Of a stretch of 64,000 nt of DNA, positions 11,078-24,026 are shown piece by piece. The position numbers and the translations under genes were made by a program. Source of the DNA: Silurus meridionalis (lineage: Eukaryota > Chordata > Actinopteri > Siluriformes > Siluridae); assembly GCF_014805685.1 (NCBI RefSeq), contig NC_060885.1:32842132-32906131 (forward strand), read 5' to 3'. Numbering within the stretch: the first letter of the stretch is position 1; every line of letters begins with the position of its first letter. The notes below the pieces were generated by a model that did not search any database, was not told the DNA's origin, and saw nothing but the letters and a program-made list of their open reading frames with translations.

Positions 11078-13818
11078 TTTGCATTAAGATTCACCAAATG
11101 AATGCATTATGATGCATCGTTTTTAACGTATTTGCATTGGTAAGAAAAAAAATAAGTTATTTATATATAATTACGACTGGATGAGCTATACTTTAAATCT
11201 TTAGAAAGTAAGCAATAATTTGTGACCAATATTTAATATGTACATTGATTTCTCCGCACTAAGATCATTCTCTCTGTAGCACCGCTGCTGCTATGTGAAT
11301 ACAATGCATCACAACGCTACGTAGACCGAGGCATGTCCTGAGAGTCACATAGAATACAGATTAACATGGCAGAGGTAGAGCTGCGTCTTCTTGAAAACCT
11401 GTGTGTGAAAGGGGCCATGATTTTAGAAGGCAGAAGGCACTTAAAAAAATGTGATGATTTGCTGTCTGTCTGAGCCAAAGAAATAGTAAACTATCAGTTC
11501 CATATTGAATTGCATCATTTGTTTCCGCTGAATTGTACTGCATTGCGAGCCGCACCGACCTGTTGGATCCTCACACAGATACAAATCATGGCAGTGCACT
11601 AGACCTCTGCAGTACGCTTGTTGTTACCGGACACGGCACAAGCAATGGCACGGTGAGAAAAAGCTGCAAAAGTCATGGCAGACATGGCTGGTGTCATAGC
11701 CTCACTAATGTTGCTCTTTGAAGGGGGTGGGCTTATCGGCATGTTCCCCGTGAACCCTCTGTCTAGACGATAGCTGAAAGCTCGGTGGCAGCTAAAAATG
11801 GCACTCCATTGTACTTAGTTCTGAAGAATTCATTGTCAAGGTGCTTTAGAGCTTTTTCTCCCTAAATGACAGCAGCATTTGACTTCTATCTCATACTTAA
11901 ACATAGATGATTTGTCTGGCATTCAAGGACATGCAGGGGTTATAAAAGTGGGTGATAAAGAGAGAAAAAATGTAGAGGTTATAAGAGATTGTAAGAGAAG
12001 GGTAGTTGGAATTTTATTTAACCCCTTCAGCTAGACGTCCATTGAAAACTAATAAGAATTGTTCCGAGGCCGATGCGAAAATTTGCTCTACATTTATTGC
12101 ATCTAGCCTTAATTCAATCTTGCAAAATGATTTAAGGAGTGATATTAATCAGATCCAAAGCCAGATATTACACGTTGTTGAAGATTATGCCGCATTGAGA
12201 CACGGTCCTGCATTGCTCGCTTTTGTGCCATAAACACCAACAATAAGCCTAAAGTCTCTCTACGTTTGTCCTTCTTTAAAAAATACAAATGTGTAAATAT
12301 AATGATTGTTCCCCTTTCCTCATCTATGCATTGTTACAATATAAAATATATTTTTTACTTACTCATCAAATCGTTAAAAAAGTGCATGTCTGAAACCCAT
12401 GATAAATTTTGTCGCTTATGCAGTGAAGTAAACTTTTATGCCGCCTGGCCGCTAATGCAAATTTAAATCCGCAAACAAGGTGTTGATTCAAAGAAAGCTA
12501 TTTGCGCTGTCAGATCAAAATAATTTGTTACTGTATAAGTGCATTAGATGATGGCCGGTATATATTGCTGAGTATTGAGAAGTTAAAGAGACGCTTTAGT
12601 CAGCAGAAATGGCCACAAACAGACACTAGGCATTATTCGCTCAATGGATGGCAAGCAACATTCTTACAATCCTTCAGAATGAATACTTTATATTTCGCAA
12701 GGAGTTTTCACATTACTGGATCAAGTCCAAGCTGATTTACGTGAACTTACCCTAAAATCGTTTCATATTCGGTTCTAATTGCAGTAAAAATTTGTATTTG
12801 TAAAACCTCAAGCTGTGTCACTGAGATATTAAGATTAAATAGGATTAGTTTTGGGTGCTGATTTGTGTAACAAGCTATGTTAGAAAAACGTAAAAAAAAA
12901 AGAAAAAAGCTATACCAACTTCAGCCACAAGAGGGGGTTTGCAAATTTTTTTTTATTAGCTTTTATAAAGTTGATCCATGAAAATAAATGCTGTATTTAT
13001 CATTACAGTTTACCAGTTATATATTGTAATACCACCAGCATGCAATACCACCACTTTCAACCCCAACGGGCAGATGATTTATGAAAAAGCACAAGCGAGC
13101 AGAGCTTATCTCATGGGCTAGTCGTCATCACATGAGTAGAAACAGATAAACATACATGTCTTGTATGCTTTTAAGCCTTGCACAAAGAAAGTGCTGCAGC
13201 CCTCCGGCGATGATTAATAATGCACTGTAATACATATATGTGTAGGCCTTAGGCTCTGTAACAACTCAACAAATTTTGCATGAACTGCCAGACAGAATGA
13301 AGACACTAATACAGTCCCAAGCTAGCATAAACCTAGCGTATAAACAAGTCCAGAGGCGCTAATATGGTGTGAGATTACTGAACTGTGATAATATACTGTA
13401 CTATTTAATATATGTCTAATATCCTTATTAGGCTCAAAATGTATTGCTAAAAATTCAGAGTAGAACCTGCAGAAGTAAGTGGGGTGTTGTTTCAGCATAT
13501 ACAGACGCCAGTGGGTGATTAAGTACACAAACACATGTATAAATGGAAACCTGAGTTTAGCAGGTGGCTCTCAAACAGGGGGAGGAAGAAAAGGACCAGA
13601 CGTAGTCTCAGATAAATATTTGTTGGAATCTCATTTGTAATGAAAATCTTCATCAAACTTGAAATATATACTCAGGTGACATGTGGCTTTCAACCTAATA
13701 CTTTTCTGGATTGCTCCAGGCCTGATTTCATGTATTTTTATATGAAATGTTCAATCCAGAAAATGTATATTCAAGGCACTTCATCGTCTATAACTTATCT
13801 TTTTGAGCAATATCAACT
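11078..13818. other. Intronic stretch, no gene seen
   Basis: No transposon end, exon or motif recognised. The part 12000-12240 is relatively free of simple repeats, but its 75-codon frame has no known pattern. Confidence 0.55.
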
Positions 13819-14202
13819 TTGATGGAGTCAAGTTCGAGTCTGGAGTTTCTTCCATCATTTATTCCTCTCTAAATGTTCTGCTTGCTGTTGAACTGATGCT
13901 GAACTGTATGTTGTTGATCATTCGATTCCACCAAGTGCCAATCAACACAAGTTCGAAACAGAGCGCGTGCACTATCCTGATTGGTGAATCACTGGTAGAA
14001 CGGATCGACTGTATGTAGTTAAGTAAAAGGTAAGAGATTTGACTTGTAGTGTAAATGTAACTAAATGTAAATGTAAGTGTTGACTTGAAATGTAGTAAAG
14101 TTAAAGTAAAAGTCTCTCCAAATGCAAATACTTTAGTAAAGTACAGATACGTAAAAAATGCTACTGAAGTACAGTAACGAAGTACTTCTTTACTGTCCAC
14201 TG
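13819..14202 (+). mobile_element. Right part of a Tol2-like hAT element
   Basis: It shares a stretch of catcattt-ttcctctctaaatgtt and the following 300 bases with 49125-49415. It then has repeated acttgaa/taaag motifs and ends gtacttctttactgtccactg, an inverted form of hAT ends (cagtg). The left half is absent or unrecognisable. Small frames on both strands here have no family match. Confidence 0.72.
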
Positions 14203-15174
14203 CTGACAGACTCAACATTTAGTGTCATTTTAGATTGTTAAAATACTTACAGGGACAGAAACTTTGATTTTATTGACGTATGTCTACAACGTAATAAACG
14301 TAAAACGCACCTACTTTGACGTTCTTTTCTGTGTATTTAGGCCTCATGGAATGTGTGTGTCTAAGAACGTGATCTGGCTCTACCATATGAACTTCAAACC
14401 AATGGGAACACAACCTAGGAGACCAGGTCTAATCAGGTCATTATATCAGGTACGGGTTCTGATTTTGAGTACTGAACGTTGTGATCCTCCCACTTTTGTG
14501 AATGTGCTTATGTTCTTGACAGTGAAGACTCTCAGCTGTTAAACTGAATAATACAGGTGTGTCTGTCATGTTTTGCTTCAGCTGCGTGCCACAGACTTCT
14601 GGTGTAACAGCTCGCCAATGCAGCAGGACCCAATTCACTTAAAGCCCGCGGCCTGGAAAAACTATGGCACCTTTTTTCTGCATGGGCTAAACCTGGTTTA
14701 GGCCACACCCACTTCCTTTACACATTTCATATGCAGATACTGTGGATATATTTGAAGCACTTAACTGATAAAAACCCAGAGAGTGGCATTGTGTTACATC
14801 TTGACTTTACAAAGTACGCCACAATGCCGCTCCAGGATTACTGCAGCAACGATTAATAATGTACTATACAACTTTGTGTATATGAAAGCAGACTTCAGAA
14901 ACTGTATTCCATTCAGCCTCGAAACCGAGCTGCTAATGGTCCAAAGATGATCCCATCCACCAGGTACAGATTCATTGAATAGATTTTGAACTTTGAGTTA
15001 TTAAAATGTATGTTAATTGCACCTTTAAGTCTTCTCACCTTTGCATCAATTTATACTAAGCTATAATTATTAAATCCACATTATTAAAAAACATCCTATA
15101 GGTGTGCAAAAGGAATAAAGGAATCTCGTATCTCTAACAAGCAGTACATACTGGATGTGTGCTAACACATATGA

Positions 15175-15188
15175 CCTGTAGGGGGCTC
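15175..15188 (+). promoter_or_regulatory. CTCF-like motif
   Basis: cctgtagggggctc matches the CTCF core at 12 of 14 positions. Isolated motif, no further support. Confidence 0.2.
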
Positions 15189-16743
15189 CAAGCCTCAGAA
15201 ATGACGCCCAAGAAAAAACCCCACCAAGTGGTCCAGAGCACATTGTAAAGACGTTACAGCTTCTCCACGATGTTTTCACTGAAATGACATAATCTTACTT
15301 TTTACATTACCCACTTTTCACACTACTACATGTCAGTGATTTAAGGTTTTAATTCAGTGCAATAAAACCGGTATAAAAGTCCAGGTATGTGCAAACACCT
15401 AGTATTAATAGGCTGCTCAAATAGACCACAAAGTGACAGAGGAAAAGGCAGATTGAAGATGGTTAGGGGTGAAAAGAAGAAAAAAAAAACTATAAAAGGT
15501 GAACAAAAGCAAAATGAATTTGCATTGAAATGGCATTGGCTTCTAACAGCCATGAACCTGATTATTTTCATGGAGCTTGCTCTTCTCCAGATCTGGCTAA
15601 ATCCCATTTGACAGTTGTCATTCTGCTAAGCGAGTCTCTCTCTCTTTCTCGCTAGAAGTGGTGCCTCATCACATGCACCATCTCGACAGAAACCTACAGC
15701 CGTTTCTTTAGAGCTGATTGATCCTCCCAGGAAGTCCATCCTAGGTTTCACTCAAGCTCTGCACATTTGCATATGAATGGAGAGGTCTGATATGTGTGAA
15801 AGCTCCCATTGATTAGAGAAAGGGTTTGCTGCCCAATATCCCACCATCACAACTGGACTCCTTTTTCTCATTTTCGACTCGAGAGCTAACGACTGCTGGA
15901 TGCATCCGATTCCTCCTTAGGCGTATTCCTGGGTAGAAGATTTTTACGTTTATTCGCCCCTCCTGAATAGACAGTGTAGAAGTCCATAGTCAGGCAGGGT
16001 AATATGAAGTGGCATGTAAACAGCTTCCAGATTACACAATATGGCAAAATAGATGAGGAAAGTGCCATTTTAAATTCATACCCACAATTTATTTATTTTT
16101 GCCGTATACTGGACTTTTCTCAAGCACGTAATTTACTCTAATGTCAGTACATCTTTTTCAAAATACATCTAAAAGTTAACTAAAACCTGCTTTATAAAGT
16201 ATAAATGAAACTATATTTCTATTCTGGTCTATTTACTATATTAATTTAACCTAGTTGACTAGTCTATTTTTAGCACAATAATAGACAACAGTGATATAAA
16301 CTGGTGATTATTAACATTTATATCATTATCATTTTTTATTCTACCATTAAATGTCTTTTTTTCTTTCTTGCAATAATTCATAATAAACCTGTAGATACTA
16401 TTATATATGATATTTATTATTTCTTTCTTCCAATAATCCATATCGAGAGTTTAAATGCTATTTGTGTTTTATTTGTGCGCAGCTGCAATCTGAAAAAAAA
16501 CCCAAAAACATATATACAAGGCAATTAAATATAGCCATTATTCAAGTTCATTCTTCTCTGAAATGCTTAAAAATAAATAATTAAAAGATAATAGATCACA
16601 TGATTTAAATATTTTTTAGTTTGAAATCCTACTAATGGTTAATGCTTTTGAATATTAATATTAAAATGTAATTTTCAGTATTGCTAATGTTAATCAGTAA
16701 AATAAATGAGATCAAGATTTGTCTCGTGATCTCACATGGTGTT

Positions 16744-16757
16744 GCGCCACCTAGTTT
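16744..16757 (-). promoter_or_regulatory. CTCF-like motif
   Basis: gcgccacctagttt matches the inverse CTCF core at 12 of 14 positions, missing the final GG. It sits about 100 bp left of a pogo element in unannotated sequence. Confidence 0.25.
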
Positions 16758-16863
16758 GTGATACACACAGCAACATGTTGTCCTGCAGATTTCCCACAGA
16801 AAGAGCCGTCACTTCCCTGATACAGAAAAGACACATTTGCAGACGCTACCGAAAATACATAGT

Positions 16864-17547
16864 TACCGTATTTTCCGGACTATAAGCCGCTACTTTTTTT
16901 CCCACGTTTTGAACCCCGCGGCTTAAACAACGAAGCGGCTAATTTATGGATTTTTACTGGGTTTTTCCCGGTTTCACAAACTTCAAGCCAAAAAACTGAG
17001 CCTCATAACATTAGACCAATGAAATTACGGAACGGGTTCAGGTGAACCAATGAAACTCTTTATATTAAATCAGATGCGCTCCCACTGAATCGGGCCGCAC
17101 CACATCATAAATATGGATGATGTTCCTCTGATGTTTGACCTGCCGCTCACTCGGACTGTCAACAGGAAATGCGAATCATTCGTCACGCTGAAAACAACCG
17201 GGCATGAAAACACACTTCACCTGTGTTCTGAGCTGCACGGCATCGGGAGAAAAGCTTCACCGATGGTGATTTTTAAACGCACGACGATGCCAAAAGATAA
17301 ACTCCCGAGAGAAATAGTTGTGAAAGGAAGGAGGAAGACAGTGAACAATGACTTTCTTGGTCGGCTACTGTTTAGATACAAGCCGTGTAACAGACACTGT
17401 CTTTCATTAAAGCCTGTGTGAAGTTCATTCGTTTCAGTTGCGGCTTATAGACAGGTGCAGCTTATTTATGTTCAAAATAAAAATCTTTGTAAAATTTAGT
17501 GGGTGCGGATATATTTGGGTGCGTGTAATAGTCCGGAAATTACGGTA
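16864..17547 (+). mobile_element. Pogo/Tigger-type DNA transposon, complete short copy
   Basis: The inverted ends are taccgtattttccggact at 16864 and gtccggaaattacggta at 17547, with TA at both ends as expected for pogo-like insertion. The 684-bp length is far below an autonomous pogo element. It keeps a transposase relic at 17113-17421 and ends with a sequence shared with the other two copies. Confidence 0.88.
17113..17421 (+). pseudogene. Pogo/Tigger transposase DDE-domain relic
   Basis: This 102-codon frame reads MDDVPLMFDLPLTRTVNRK, VTLKTTGHENT and PMVIFKRTTMPKDKLPREIV. It matches the start of the pogo-family DDE domain, where the MDE/MDD aspartate is the first catalytic residue and TTGHE and P..IFKRK-P are family blocks. 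The N-terminal DNA-binding domains and the remaining two catalytic residues are absent, so it cannot work. It would have cut and pasted the element in the nucleus. After GRLLFRYKP the frame runs into non-coding tail. The methionine is simply the first in the relic. Confidence 0.85.
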
Positions 17548-18908
17548 ATCAAACACAATTATCTTCTCTGCATTGCCTTAAATGCTGCATGCTGCTTACT
17601 ACTTTTCCTACAACTATTAATGAGATGTTAAGCAGCTCAAAACTTGGGAGGACAATACAATGGCATTGTGTGGCATTTTGAAAAATGCACCCCAAAAACA
17701 GCCCTTAAACAGATGGTAAACAGAAACAGTCCTCAGGTTACGAGACGACTCGCATCAGCTGCAGAGCTCACGCAAGTCAACATGGCAGAGGAATCGAAGC
17801 GGAAAAGCATGGCAGGTGTGCAGGAACGTCAAGAACAACCTTTTGCTGTGATTAAAGCGAATCTGCATTTTCGAAACAAGTTGTTCCTGTGACGTTCGAG
17901 ACGTGGAGCTCCACTGAAAATTAACAGCGCGTCTAATTTGCAGGGCGTTAAACACGTACATGTGCAATTATTTTGCAGAGATTTCCCATACAATCAGGAA
18001 AACTGAAAAAAAAAAAAAAGAATCCATTTGATCAGATCTTTAGTGACACACACAAGTCACATTAATCCTCATATGTCATCTATCTTTAATTTCAGACCAG
18101 CTGCACGTGTAGGTTTAATCAACACACCCGCCACAGCTGTAAATCACAGACTGGAGCCCTGTACGCTCCTGCTGAGCGATAGGCATTTCAAGGTTAATGG
18201 CAGGAGCTTGTATTGAGGGACTTATGTTCATTATTAGACATGGCATATCTGAGGTGTTCAGCAGAGACGAGATTAGCACATTGCAGGCGGCTGTTCTCCA
18301 CTCGACACTCCTCGAATACTTTGTTAGCTCCTTAGCAGATCAGCAGCACTACCCGGTCTAACCATTCGTTTTTTTCATCCTCAATATCGCATATAATAAC
18401 AAATAGTTGAAACAAAAACAAAGCTCTCTAGAGCTTGGAGTTTTTCTTGCAAATAACGCTTCTTCAGGACCTTAAAAAAAGCATTAAAGTGCACCGACGA
18501 AAGGAATGGAGACCCCTCAAGGCACAGACTTTGCTGTGGAGAATAATGGCCAATATCTTGGCAAAGTGACAACTTTACCTTCCAGCAGGCACTTGTCTTT
18601 TTGATAGGCTTTATGGGTCAAGGAGAAAGAACCATCAATCATCTGAAGGAGCCTAATGATTGTAACGAATACAATTCTACAATGCATGTAATGTAGGAGC
18701 AACAAGCAGCAAGAGAGACGGCCCGCTTGTGGAGATTGTGTGATGCAGAAGATTATTATTATAGTACTATTATGTTTCACTGTAGCTCTCTTCTAAAGTT
18801 TGTCTTATTTACACCCAAGATGTTTTATCCCAAAGAATATAGTTTGGATTAAGGTTTCTTCGGTTCCTCCTCCTGGGAAGAAGCCTTAAGGGCTTTCTGT
18901 AGAATTCT
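17548..18908. other. Intronic stretch, no gene seen
   Basis: Frames of up to 87 codons here lack family motifs. Nothing recognised. Confidence 0.55.
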
Positions 18909-19416
18909 ATATACGAAGTGGGAGCAATACGTTTCGAGACTCTCTCTGTTTACAAGAAAGTACTTTATTTATTCACCACACGATCAAAATAGTCCCCTTA
19001 AATAATCCCAGCGTTCTTCTGGAACGTGTCCTGGAAGTCTTCTGTTTGAAGCGCATCAGACACCGTCTGCGATTTGCGCCGGATCTCCGCAATGGTGTCA
19101 AAACAGAGACCGGATCTTTATCTTCAGCCAGAGGGAGCCAAATCTGCGGAAGTGAGATCACGTGGATCGTTCTCCGACGATCATCGTGCGCATGTTGCCG
19201 AATGTTTTTTTACATTTTCGAGGGTTGAGTTTGTTGAAGGTCTTCCTGATCTTTTGTCGTTTTCCGGCGATGTTTTTGTGCTCTTGAAGTGCTCGTTGGA
19301 GCGTCGAGTCAAACGTCTCTGCGGCAGAATCATGTCCGTGATGAAATCGCAGACGTGGTAACGCACGTGGTCAGAACAGCACCAGTTAACGTGTGAAACG
19401 TTTTGCCACCACGTAT
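18909..19416 (-). mobile_element. Mariner-type DNA transposon relic with both ends
   Basis: The left end tatacgaagtgggagcaata continues to cgtttcgagac. The right end, read inverted, is tatacgtggtggcaaaacgt and continues ttcacac. Together they form inverted repeats of about 28 bp flanked by TA. The 508-bp body has decayed mariner transposase on the minus strand. Confidence 0.8.
18973..19366 (-). pseudogene. Mariner transposase relic
   Basis: Minus-strand frames 19181-19366 and 18973-19161 give KRSGRPSTNSTLENVKKHSA, the GRPST linker and second helix-turn-helix of mariner transposases, then DLALPLAEDK. A further frame reads DALQTEDFQDTFQKNAGII, similar to the C-terminal end of the family. Most of the catalytic domain is deleted, so this is an internally deleted copy. 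The same GRP.TSS motif occurs in the relic near 36 kb. Confidence 0.75.
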
Positions 19417-21494
19417 AGGCCAGTATCTTATTTTATGGATTTGTTATGCGCATAATTTTGTCTAATTACTTAATTATAACAGTTTCATTTGTTTTGTGAA
19501 GCATATGGCTTTCAAATAAATAAATAAATTAATTAATATATTGATCAATACTTTAGAAATACTGATGAAACCCCTGATGCATTCTCACAATTATATCAGA
19601 ATGTAATTGCTTGAATTAACACGGGCCATCATCACGAATACACGGATGCTCTGATATTAACATTGAAAAGTACAGTATATAGAACTGACTTGCTAATATC
19701 CATAGCAGGAACAACAAAACAAAAACAGGAAGCTTGGGTACACACTGGGAAATGCACACTGGGTAAAACTCAGTCGTGTGTGCTTCAGGGATGGTCAAAA
19801 GATTTTTAACATAAGTAAGTAATAGACCACGCCAGCTACGGCTTCTCTTTTATAGCTTGCCAGAAAGCTTTAGAATAGATGTGTGCATTAGTACTGAGAT
19901 CCTGCAGAATGAAAAAAAAGAAAAGCAAAAAAAAAAAAAAACAGGCAAGAGTTTTTTTTTCATTCGGAGATTTACAGAAGAAGCACGAAGTTCAGTAAAA
20001 CTCATAACTCATAAACTTCCTGATAAGACTTGTCTTAGTTTTCGATATGGGGAAGATAAAGAGATTTCTTTTTTCTCATTCTGTGCATGGGGAAACGAGT
20101 TAACAGTACTGTGCATGCATTTCTGATTTCTGAAATACACTGCACATATTTGATATGTGGAACTTGGCAACCCTGCTCATGGGACGAAGATCATGTTCAT
20201 CAATTTGATATGAATTGGAATCCCAAAACCGTGAAATTTAATGTGAAAGTTTGCTGGAAAAATCCACCGGGTTCCTTTCTGAGAAGTTCTGTATATATAA
20301 GATCTTCCTCTCTGTCTCACACACTAGCGAGACAAAACATTTTTATTACAAAGAAGCTTAACTTAATTTTTGATGCCAGTTGAAAGATGACCAGATCTTG
20401 AGGTGATCTTTTGGGAGATGTTTCAAAGTTTAAAGCATCAACTGAAGGTCATGTGAGGGAAAAAAGTGCCTCAGGAGAACTGCTCTGAACCAGAGGGAAG
20501 TGCTTGTCTAACCAGAAATGCAGTTTGTATCATGATTGCTAGTGGATTTCGAGGTCACGCCACCTTTTGCTCTGCTTCACCCACGTTGGTGAAAGTATGG
20601 CATTTAAATATCAAGTGAGCACACGTGGGGATACATTTTATATACGCCTCAGCGGTGGGAACCTGCGCAGTCGAGCGAATGGAGGAAAAATCCATTCTGG
20701 AGATCCATACCATACCAAGGCATTCATACTGAAGGCTTTTTGATGTGTAGAAAAGTTTTTAGATTTTGCCAAATAAATAGAAATATTTTTGTTGAGTGTT
20801 TACCGCCTTGGATACAGTAAGTAGGACTTTTTTACAATTTTAAGTATGTAACTAGACTTTTTAAGGCAAAGTAAGAAATTACAACAACAAAATAATAAAC
20901 GAATGAATGAAAAGAACTTGTGAAATAAATGTGAATAGATTAAGTGTTCCTCAAGAAGGATTATAAGGATTCTCAAAATCTGATACATTTTCTGCCTCGA
21001 AATGCGGCGTATTTTTTTCCTGAATAAATTCATAGTGGTTTGTTAGCATTCAAATTATTTCATTTAATGAATCAAATGAGCCACTCGTTACTCTGCTCCA
21101 AGTTTCTTCAAAAGCACACAAGTGTTTTTCCACCTCAGATGGAAGGAAGATATTAGTCTTTAAAGAAAAAATAAATAAATAAAGATTTTCTACCTGGAGG
21201 AAAAAATGACAGCATGCAATGCTGATCAATAAACAGCAGCACATCTTATATTCACACAGAATATAACACACTTTTTATCAGTTTTAAACATTATATGATA
21301 TAAATTGTAATCTCAGACCAGTTTAGGTCTAGAAACAAAAAACATTTCCTGTTTTCCCTAATTTATACAAGACTTACATTTATTTTACCGTGTTGGAAAT
21401 TAAAGTTTGACTATTAAAATAATCAGTAATAAAGTCAAGAGAAAAGACTTTCTTTTCCCAGACACAAAGACAAAGTGCAAAGGCTTTGTTACAA
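19417..21494. other. Intronic stretch, no gene seen
   Basis: A-rich runs near 19910-19940; otherwise unassigned. Confidence 0.55.
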
Positions 21495-21700
21495 TCTTCA
21501 AGTCAAGTCAAGTCAAGTAGGCGTTTGTCATTCCAACCATATACAGTGCACTGCACAATGCAACAAAACAGCGCCCCTACCCCAGGATCGTGATGCTCCA
21601 TCATGCAACATCAATTAACTAAAAAGGCACACAAAAGTATATAAAACAAACAACGAACAGCCCAGGACGGTACAGAAGGTTTGTGCAAATAGATTGTCGA
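21495..21700 (+). repeat. Interspersed repeat beginning with AAGTC units
   Basis: Four caagt units lead into tttgtcattccaaccatata and cagtgcactgcacaatgcaa, a sequence type I know to be common in teleosts. Element class unknown. Confidence 0.5.
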
Positions 21701-21794
21701 CATAAAAATATATACTGTACATTTGGACATGGAGTCTTAGCTACAAAAAATGTGCAAAAAAGCAATTTTTTTGCAAATAGAAGTTTTACTGTTG

Positions 21795-21795
<1 letters not shown>

Positions 21796-21882
<87 letters not shown>

Positions 21883-21897
21883 GTGTGTGCGTGTGTT
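21796..21897. repeat. (TG)n microsatellite
   Basis: About 100 bases of TG with single interruptions (tctg, tgcg). The valine/cysteine frames across it are artefacts. Confidence 0.98.
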
Positions 21898-21944
21898 AAT
21901 CTTACTATAATATGTACTGTTTATAAGACAGAGTCAAAATCCTG

Positions 21945-22005
21945 TGCACTTATTATTATTGAAATAAATTATAATGACAATCATGTGACTTATACTACTA
22001 CCAAT

Positions 22006-22037
<32 letters not shown>

Positions 22038-22156
22038 GCAGCATACTACAACTACTATTTATAGTAATAAAATAATAATAATATTAGTAATAATTATAAT
22101 AAAAAAATACAAATAATAATCAAACTACTACTACAAAAATATAATAAAAAAAATAA

Positions 22157-22220
<64 letters not shown>

Positions 22221-22250
22221 AAAATAATAAATAAATAAATAAATAAATAA
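21945..22250. repeat. AT-rich microsatellite cluster: AAT, AT and AAAT runs
   Basis: (AAT)n at 22006-22036, a 55-base AT run at 22161-22215 and (AAAT)n at 22228-22250 follow directly on the TG repeat. The asparagine-rich frame is an artefact. Confidence 0.95.
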
Positions 22251-23145
22251 CTATAATCTGATACTACTAATTACTTATATAATAATAACCATACTACAAC
22301 TAAGTATAAAAAATAAAAAAAAACCTGATACAATAATAAGAAGAGGATAAATAATGTATTAATAAATGAAAACTGAATTAATGAGATATACAGTATAGTC
22401 ATGAATGTAGTTAATGTTTTTCCACTCGATATAAAGCACACACTCTGTACTCACACTGCCGGGAATAAAACTGGCTTCAGTTTGTGCCTGTTGCTGTATG
22501 TTGCATGGTTCAGTGAATTAAAAACGACAGCTTAGGACACAATTTCCTTGTATTCGTTCAACAGATCCTTCAAAAAGATTTCAGTTTTGTTCGCATGGCT
22601 GCCGGAGTTGGACACTCGTAGAGACCCTACGTGTAACAAGACGTGTCAGCTCACCTTGCCGCACGTGAAAGCGAGCGCCATTATTTTATGCTTTTAAGGC
22701 TGGCGTGTCAGATTTGTGTCAAATCCTGAGCTTTCTGAAATTACTGCTCAGGAGAACTGTTCACTTTTCAGTGACGAGACACGCTGTTTTATTCTTTTAG
22801 CAGAAAATGACTTTCTGAGCGTGTCTCCTTGTGATGTTTTTGTTATGGTAGATGAAATAATTTTGACTGCTTTGTTCCCTGGGAATGCGTCAGGACTGTT
22901 AGTGGTATCAGCATCTCGTTTCCAGTCTGAAAGCTTCATCAATTAGTCATATCCTTTTTCTGATACCAACCGTGTCATACTACTGTATGTCACATAAAAC
23001 CAACCAACCTGAGCATAGTGAGCATTTCTATTGGATAAGAAGACCACAAAGATATTCACAAGCAAATAGCAGTTCGATTCCATGAGCACTGAACACTTAT
23101 TGCCAGAGAAGATTCTTTCATTGTGGTGAAATTTCATCTCATCGA
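22251..23145. other. Intronic stretch, no gene seen
   Basis: The two opposite frames at 22716-22946 are mirror images without known motifs. Not called. Confidence 0.5.
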
Positions 23146-23265
23146 AAGGTCATCAGTTCAAATCCCAGCAACATGCAGTTGCCACCGTTGGGCCCTTAAA
23201 CAAGGCCCCTACACCAAAACTGTTGGTGGCTCTAGATAACGGGTCTGCTAAAAATGTACATGTAA
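23146..23265 (-). repeat. Widespread teleost interspersed repeat, minus copy
   Basis: gttcaaatcccagcaacatg and gggcccttaaacaaggcccc, then gctctagataacgggtctgc are the complement of the same family. Short relics of its end also lie near 3993-4028 and 6537-6590. Confidence 0.65.
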
Positions 23266-23295
23266 GGCTTTTAGTGATAACCAACATAAACACAT

Positions 23296-23298
<3 letters not shown>

Positions 23299-23335
<37 letters not shown>
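23299..23335. repeat. (CA)n microsatellite
   Basis: About 18 CA units, uninterrupted. Confidence 0.97.
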
Positions 23336-23336
<1 letters not shown>

Positions 23337-23517
23337 CTACTTAAAATACATCAAATACTAAGCATTCGCTTTTATTATTTAATTAGCATATTTAGAATAT
23401 TAATAAACACCAAGATCATTTCTAAATTACTTGCCTGTTTCTTTTTGTATTTATTAAAATAATATCATAACATTATTATTATAGATTTTTATTATTATTA
23501 TAATATATAATTTTATG

Positions 23518-23519
<2 letters not shown>

Positions 23520-23575
<56 letters not shown>
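23520..23575. repeat. (ATT)n microsatellite
   Basis: About 18 ATT units. The poly-leucine start of the overlapping frame is an artefact. Confidence 0.97.
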
Positions 23576-23577
<2 letters not shown>

Positions 23578-23670
23578 ATTAAATGTTTTTGGCCTGCCCT
23601 TATCCAGAGAACTCACAAACGTGTGCAGGAGTCAAAAAAATATATAAAAACCACAGACAAAAAATATTTA

Positions 23671-24026
23671 ACACGTGACCATAAAATCTGTATGGACTTT
23701 CTGAACATTCCACATCATTATTTGCTGTAATTATGAGCTCCACTCTTCTGTGAAGCTGTTTCACTAGATTTTGTGGAGATTTGGTGTTAGTAAAGTCAGG
23801 TAGTGATGTAGGTAAGAAGGTGAGGAGGCCCTGTTGAAGGTATAGCAGGAGATCTTCCAATCCATCCCATGTAAAGCAGATCTTCATGGTGCTGGCTTGG
23901 TGCACAGGTACATTGTCATGCTGGAACAGGTTTTGGGTCTCCTGGTTCAAATGAAGGGGAAAGTTCTGTAGTCCTGGACACTTCATGGGGGAGGAACCAC
24001 ATATGGCTGGAAAAATCCCAATAGTT
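23671..24026 (-). mobile_element. Tc1/mariner-derived short repeat (family 1), copy A
   Basis: On the minus strand a frame at 23600-23986 has LFQHDNVPVHQAS, the second-aspartate motif of Tc1 transposases, so this repeat derives from the 3' half of a Tc1 element. Ends are degraded. Homologous pieces lie at 7944-8155, 28083-28172, 37705-38140, 42284-42660 and 61444-61903. Confidence 0.78.

Larger units (their letters stand above)
14203..16863. other. Intronic stretch with two CTCF-like motifs
   Basis: No exon or element recognised. 16200-16700 is strongly AT-rich. The motifs at 15175 and 16744 are listed separately. Confidence 0.55.

Noticed and set aside
21683..22116. Cysteine/valine- and asparagine-rich proteins
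   Set aside because: These are translations of TG and AAT microsatellites.
22716..22946. Pair of opposite 64-76-codon frames as a host exon
   Set aside because: No motif and no acceptor/donor pair in a fitting phase.
23515..23730. Signal-peptide-like poly-leucine start
   Set aside because: It comes from the ATT microsatellite.
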